From assembly GCF_900115565.1 (NCBI RefSeq), contig NZ_FOWW01000010.1, positions 161,038 through 225,037 of the forward strand: a stretch of 64,000 nucleotides of DNA, given 5' to 3'. Below, in pieces: positions 61,036 to 64,000 of the stretch. This DNA comes from Amycolatopsis arida (GTDB lineage: Bacteria; Actinomycetota; Actinomycetes; Mycobacteriales; Pseudonocardiaceae). Positions within the stretch are counted from its first letter, which is position 1. Each line of letters opens with the position of its first letter. The position numbers were made by a program, and so were the translations under genes. A model generated the notes under the pieces. The model did not search any database, was not told the origin of the DNA, and saw only the letters and a list, made by a program, of their open reading frames with translations.

Positions 61036-64000
61036 GCCGGAGCGGAGCGAGCGGCACGCCCTGCTGGTCGCCAACTCCCGTTACCTCGACGCGAAGCTGC
61101 ACCGGCTGCGCGCGCCCGCCGAGGACGCCGGCCACCTCAAGGACCTGCTGCTCGACCCGGCCGTCGGCTTCTTCGACACGGTCACCAAGATCGTCGACGG
61201 CACCAAGGGCGAGATCGAGGAGCAGCTCGAGGCGCTGTTCCTCGACCGCGAGCCCGGCGACCTGGTGCTGCTCTACGTCTCCACCCACGGGATCAAGAAC
61301 GACCAGGGCGAGCTGTTCTTCGCCGCCAGCAACACCAAGCTGGCCCTGCCCCGGTCCACCGCGGTGTCCGGCGCGCTGGTGCAGGGTGTGCTGGAGGACT
61401 GCAGGGCCAGCACGAAGCTGGTGCTGCTGGACTGCTGCTACAGCGGCGCGTTCACCCGGGGCATGGTGCCGAAGGCGGCCGACGTGCCGGTGGCGCAGCT
61501 GGCCGGGCGGGGCACCTGCGTGATCACCGCGACCGACGAGCTGCAGTACGCGTTCGAGGGCGAGCACCAGTACCTCGACCGGGACGTGCACCGGTCGGTG
61601 TTCACCTCGGCGGTCATCAAGGGCCTGGAGACCGGCGACGCCGACCTGGACCGGGACGGCGTGGTCACCGGCGACGAGCTGTACCGCTACGTGTTCGCCG
61701 AGGTCCGGCGGCAGGGCAAGCAGACCCCCACCCGGCACAACCAGCTCCAGGGCGACTTCACCGTCGCCAGGACCCGGCTCGCGATGGGCCCGCTGCGGCC
61801 GGCGGGCAAGCCGGTGGTGGTCACGCTCGACCGGGTGCTGCCGGCCCACGCGGACGGGGAGGCCCCGGTCGAGCGCGTTCCGCTCAGCGCGCCGGTCGGG
61901 CAGCTCGCCGAGCCGCTCGGCCACAGCGGCATCGTGCAGCTCGACCTCACCGGCCACGGCGGGCACGTCGCCGTCGTCGGCCAGCTGCACTCGGGCAAGT
62001 CGACGTTCCTGCAGACGCTGGTGGTGAGCCTGTCGCTGACGCACTCCGCCGACGAGGCCCTCTTCTTCTGCGTGGACCCCGGCGGCCAGCTCGTCGGGCT
62101 CGACCGGCTGCCGCACGTGCGGGCGGTGATCGACTCCGCGGAGCGGGGGCCGCGGCTGTCCAGGATGCTGGCTCACCTCACCAGGACACTGGACGAGCGC
62201 CGAATGCTGTTCCGCCAGCGGCGCATCACCTCGGCGGAGAAGTTCCGCGCCGCCCGCAGGGACCCGGACTTCCCCGCCGGCCAGCACGCCGATCTCTTCC
62301 TCGTCGTGGACGGCTGGGAGCAGGCCACCCGGGACCACCCCGAGCTCGCCCGTGCCGTGCACACCCTCGCCAGCGCCGGGTTGCACTTCTGCCTGCACGT
62401 GCTGGTCACCGCGCGGAGCTGGCGGGAGCTGCCGCCGGACCTGGAACGGCTCCTGCTCGGCCGGGTCGAGCTGCGGCTGAGCGACCCGGCCGAGTCGCGG
62501 ATCGACCCTGACCTCGCGGCGACGCTACCCCAGCGCTCCGGCGTCGGGCTGCACGACGGCGGGCGGTTCGTCATCGCGGCGCCGGAGGTCGACGGAGCCA
62601 GCGGCTACGACCTCGACGAGCTGATGGAACCCGCCGAGGCCACCGCCGAACCGGACTGGATACTCCAGGACGCGCCGCCGGCCCCGGTCGACGAGCCGCC
62701 GCGGGTGCCGTCGCTGCCGGAACTGCTCGGCCTTCCCGCGAGCCCGACACCGGAGACCGTCCGGGACGCGTGGCGCCGGCGCCCCGCCGCGCGGCGGTTG
62801 TGCGTGCCGTTCGGCGTCGACGAGCGCGGCGAGCCGGTGCGGCTGGACATCAAGGAAGCGGCGATGGAGGGCATGGGTCCGCACGGCCTGTGCATCGGCG
62901 CCACCGGTTCCGGTAAGTCCGAGCTCCTCCGCACCCTGGTGCTGGGGATGCTGGCCACCCACTCCCCCGACGAGCTCAACGTGGTGCTGGTCGACTACAA
63001 GGGCGGTGCGACCTTCCTCGGGCTGGACGAGGCGCCGCACGTGTCCGCGGTGATCACCAACCTGGCCGACGACGCCGCGCTGGTCGACCGGATGCGGGAC
63101 GCGCTGTTCGGCGAGATGAACCGCCGCCAGGAGGCGCTGAAGAACGGCGGCAACTTCAAGAACGTCTGGGAGTACGAGAAGGCCAGGGAGAACGGCGCCG
63201 ACCTCGAGCCGTTGCCGGCGCTGTTCATCGTGGTCGACGAGTTCTCCGAGCTGCTGTCGGCCAAGCCGGACTTCATCGACCTGTTCGTCGCGATCGGCAG
63301 GCTGGGCCGCTCGCTGCAGATGCACATGCTGCTGGCCTCGCAGCGCCTCGAGGAGGGCAAGCTGCGCGGGCTGGACTCGCACCTGTCCTACCGGATCGGG
63401 TTGAAGACGTTCTCGGCGGCCGAGTCGCGCGCCGCGATCGGTGTACCGGACGCCTTCGAGTTGCCGTCGGTGCCCGGCGGCGGCTATCTGAAGTACGACA
63501 CCTCCACACTCGTCCGGTTCAAGGCCTCCTACGTCTCCGGGCCGTACCGCCCCGCGGGGATCAAGCAGGCGGCGCCCGGCGCCGCGGTGGTGCGCGCCGA
63601 CAAGCGGCCCCAGCTGTTCGTGCCCGACTTCGTGGAGCTGCCCGCCGAGCCGGAGCCCGAGCCGGAGGTGGTGGAGCAGCCGGCGCAGCCGGCACAGCCG
63701 CAGACCGAGGAGGCGGTCGAGCCCAGCGAGCTGGACGTCATCGTCAACCGGCTGGTCGGCCAGGGGCCACCGGCGCACGAGGTGTGGCTGCCGCCGCTGA
63801 ACGAGCCCAACTCGCTGGACACGCTGCTGCCGAACCTGAACCCGACGGAGGACCGCGGGCTGTCCCCGGTGGGCTTCTTCGGCAACGCCAAGCTGCAGGT
63901 GCCGATCGGCATCGTGGACCGGCCGTACGAGCAGCGGCGGGATCCGTTGTGGGCGGATTTCTCGGGTGCGTCCGGTCATGGTGTGGTGGTGGGTGGTCCG
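61010..64000 (+). CDS. Caspase-like protease fused to EccC-type FtsK/SpoIIIE ATPase domains (3' partial)
   Basis: 997 codons are in the window, open to the right edge. Residues ~14-260 form a caspase-like (C14) domain: HALLVANSRYL, His93 in YVSTHG, Cys143 in LLDCCYSGAF, and a canonical EF-hand loop at 212-223. A first ATPase follows (Walker A GQLHSGKS at 324-331, Walker B LFLVVDG with Asp434), resembling the second EccC domain. The second is EccC D1-like: CVPFGVDERGEPVRLDIKEA in part, GATGSGKS (630-637), VLVDYKGGATFLGLD, VVDEFSELL (Asp743, Glu744). A third begins at about 950 (VPIGIVDRPYEQRRDPLWAD). No membrane helix is seen, unlike ordinary EccC. Confidence 0.85.
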   Translation, partial: MSSPRPTPEPERSERHALLVANSRYLDAKLHRLRAPAEDAGHLKDLLLDPAVGFFDTVTKIVDGTKGEIEEQLEALFLDREPGDLVLLYVSTHGIKNDQGELFFAASNTKLALPRSTAVSGALVQGVLEDCRASTKLVLLDCCYSGAFTRGMVPKAADVPVAQLAGRGTCVITATDELQYAFEGEHQYLDRDVHRSVFTSAVIKGLETGDADLDRDGVVTGDELYRYVFAEVRRQGKQTPTRHNQLQGDFTVARTRLAMGPLRPAGKPVVVTLDRVLPAHADGEAPVERVPLSAPVGQLAEPLGHSGIVQLDLTGHGGHVAVVGQLHSGKSTFLQTLVVSLSLTHSADEALFFCVDPGGQLVGLDRLPHVRAVIDSAERGPRLSRMLAHLTRTLDERRMLFRQRRITSAEKFRAARRDPDFPAGQHADLFLVVDGWEQATRDHPELARAVHTLASAGLHFCLHVLVTARSWRELPPDLERLLLGRVELRLSDPAESRIDPDLAATLPQRSGVGLHDGGRFVIAAPEVDGASGYDLDELMEPAEATAEPDWILQDAPPAPVDEPPRVPSLPELLGLPASPTPETVRDAWRRRPAARRLCVPFGVDERGEPVRLDIKEAAMEGMGPHGLCIGATGSGKSELLRTLVLGMLATHSPDELNVVLVDYKGGATFLGLDEAPHVSAVITNLADDAALVDRMRDALFGEMNRRQEALKNGGNFKNVWEYEKARENGADLEPLPALFIVVDEFSELLSAKPDFIDLFVAIGRLGRSLQMHMLLASQRLEEGKLRGLDSHLSYRIGLKTFSAAESRAAIGVPDAFELPSVPGGGYLKYDTSTLVRFKASYVSGPYRPAGIKQAAPGAAVVRADKRPQLFVPDFVELPAEPEPEPEVVEQPAQPAQPQTEEAVEPSELDVIVNRLVGQGPPAHEVWLPPLNEPNSLDTLLPNLNPTEDRGLSPVGFFGNAKLQVPIGIVDRPYEQRRDPLWADFSGASGHGVVVGGP

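Overview
This is chromosomal DNA from a very GC-rich actinobacterium, most likely a member of the Pseudonocardiales. The reasons are the extreme third-position GC bias, frequent GTG starts, many leaderless genes, and gene order. A large part of the window follows, with the same relative orientations, the Mycobacterium tuberculosis block Rv2674-Rv2703 as I remember it: msrB, hemQ, hemY, hemE, a DUF3000 gene, an RNase D-like gene, dxs, a TRAM methyltransferase, an APC potassium transporter, ceoB, ceoC, a DUF3159 gene, an OB-fold gene, an alpha/beta hydrolase, a DUF3710 gene, dut, a DUF3093 gene, a DUF4193 gene, cei, suhB, ppgK and sigA. The genus is inference; the synteny is from memory and was not computed.

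Layout. 1-9.5 kb: the end of an AmaP-like anchor gene, an MFS exporter with a cysteine-synthase-like enzyme and a His-rich small protein, a LigC-type DNA ligase, a lipoprotein hydrolase whose nucleophile serine is missing, a VTT membrane protein, a membrane Ser/Thr kinase, and MsrB. 9.5-13.7 kb: a broken remnant of a GH3 beta-glucosidase, then hemQ-hemY-hemE and a DUF3000 gene. 13.7-22 kb: a LuxR-type response regulator with a structured leader, the RNase D-like gene, and a minus-strand run dxs, mmuM, response regulator, histidine kinase, aldo/keto reductase. 22-25.3 kb: betaine aldehyde dehydrogenase plus choline oxidase, which together make glycine betaine from choline. 25.3-40 kb: potassium uptake (APC transporter and two RCK proteins), the DUF3159-to-cei genes with an inserted VapBC-type toxin-antitoxin pair, suhB, ppgK and the primary sigma factor.

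40-60.5 kb is more accessory: small membrane proteins, a NarL-type two-component system, an amino-acid permease facing a glutamine-synthetase-like enzyme, an EamA exporter, a zinc-ribbon protein, a complete sugar ABC importer with its ROK repressor and a perfect 19-bp operator candidate, a DEAH helicase, a YihY-family protein, a pseudouridine catabolic pair (psuG and a PfkB kinase), and an M20 amidohydrolase.

The right edge holds the most unusual locus. A small gene resembling the effector-associated constant component EACC1 overlaps, by 26 bp, a long gene that runs off the window. That gene encodes a caspase-like protease with a canonical EF-hand loop, followed by FtsK/SpoIIIE ATPase domains of the type VII secretion motor EccC. 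It looks like a conflict or programmed-death system built on a secretion-type ATPase.

A second unexpected element is an intergenic repeat built from a unit of 21-nt period with the core GTGTCCGCG. It occurs in opposed orientations at four places (6.2, 30.2, 36.7 and 53.1 kb), always at a gene 3' end. No tRNA, rRNA, CRISPR array, insertion sequence or prophage was seen.
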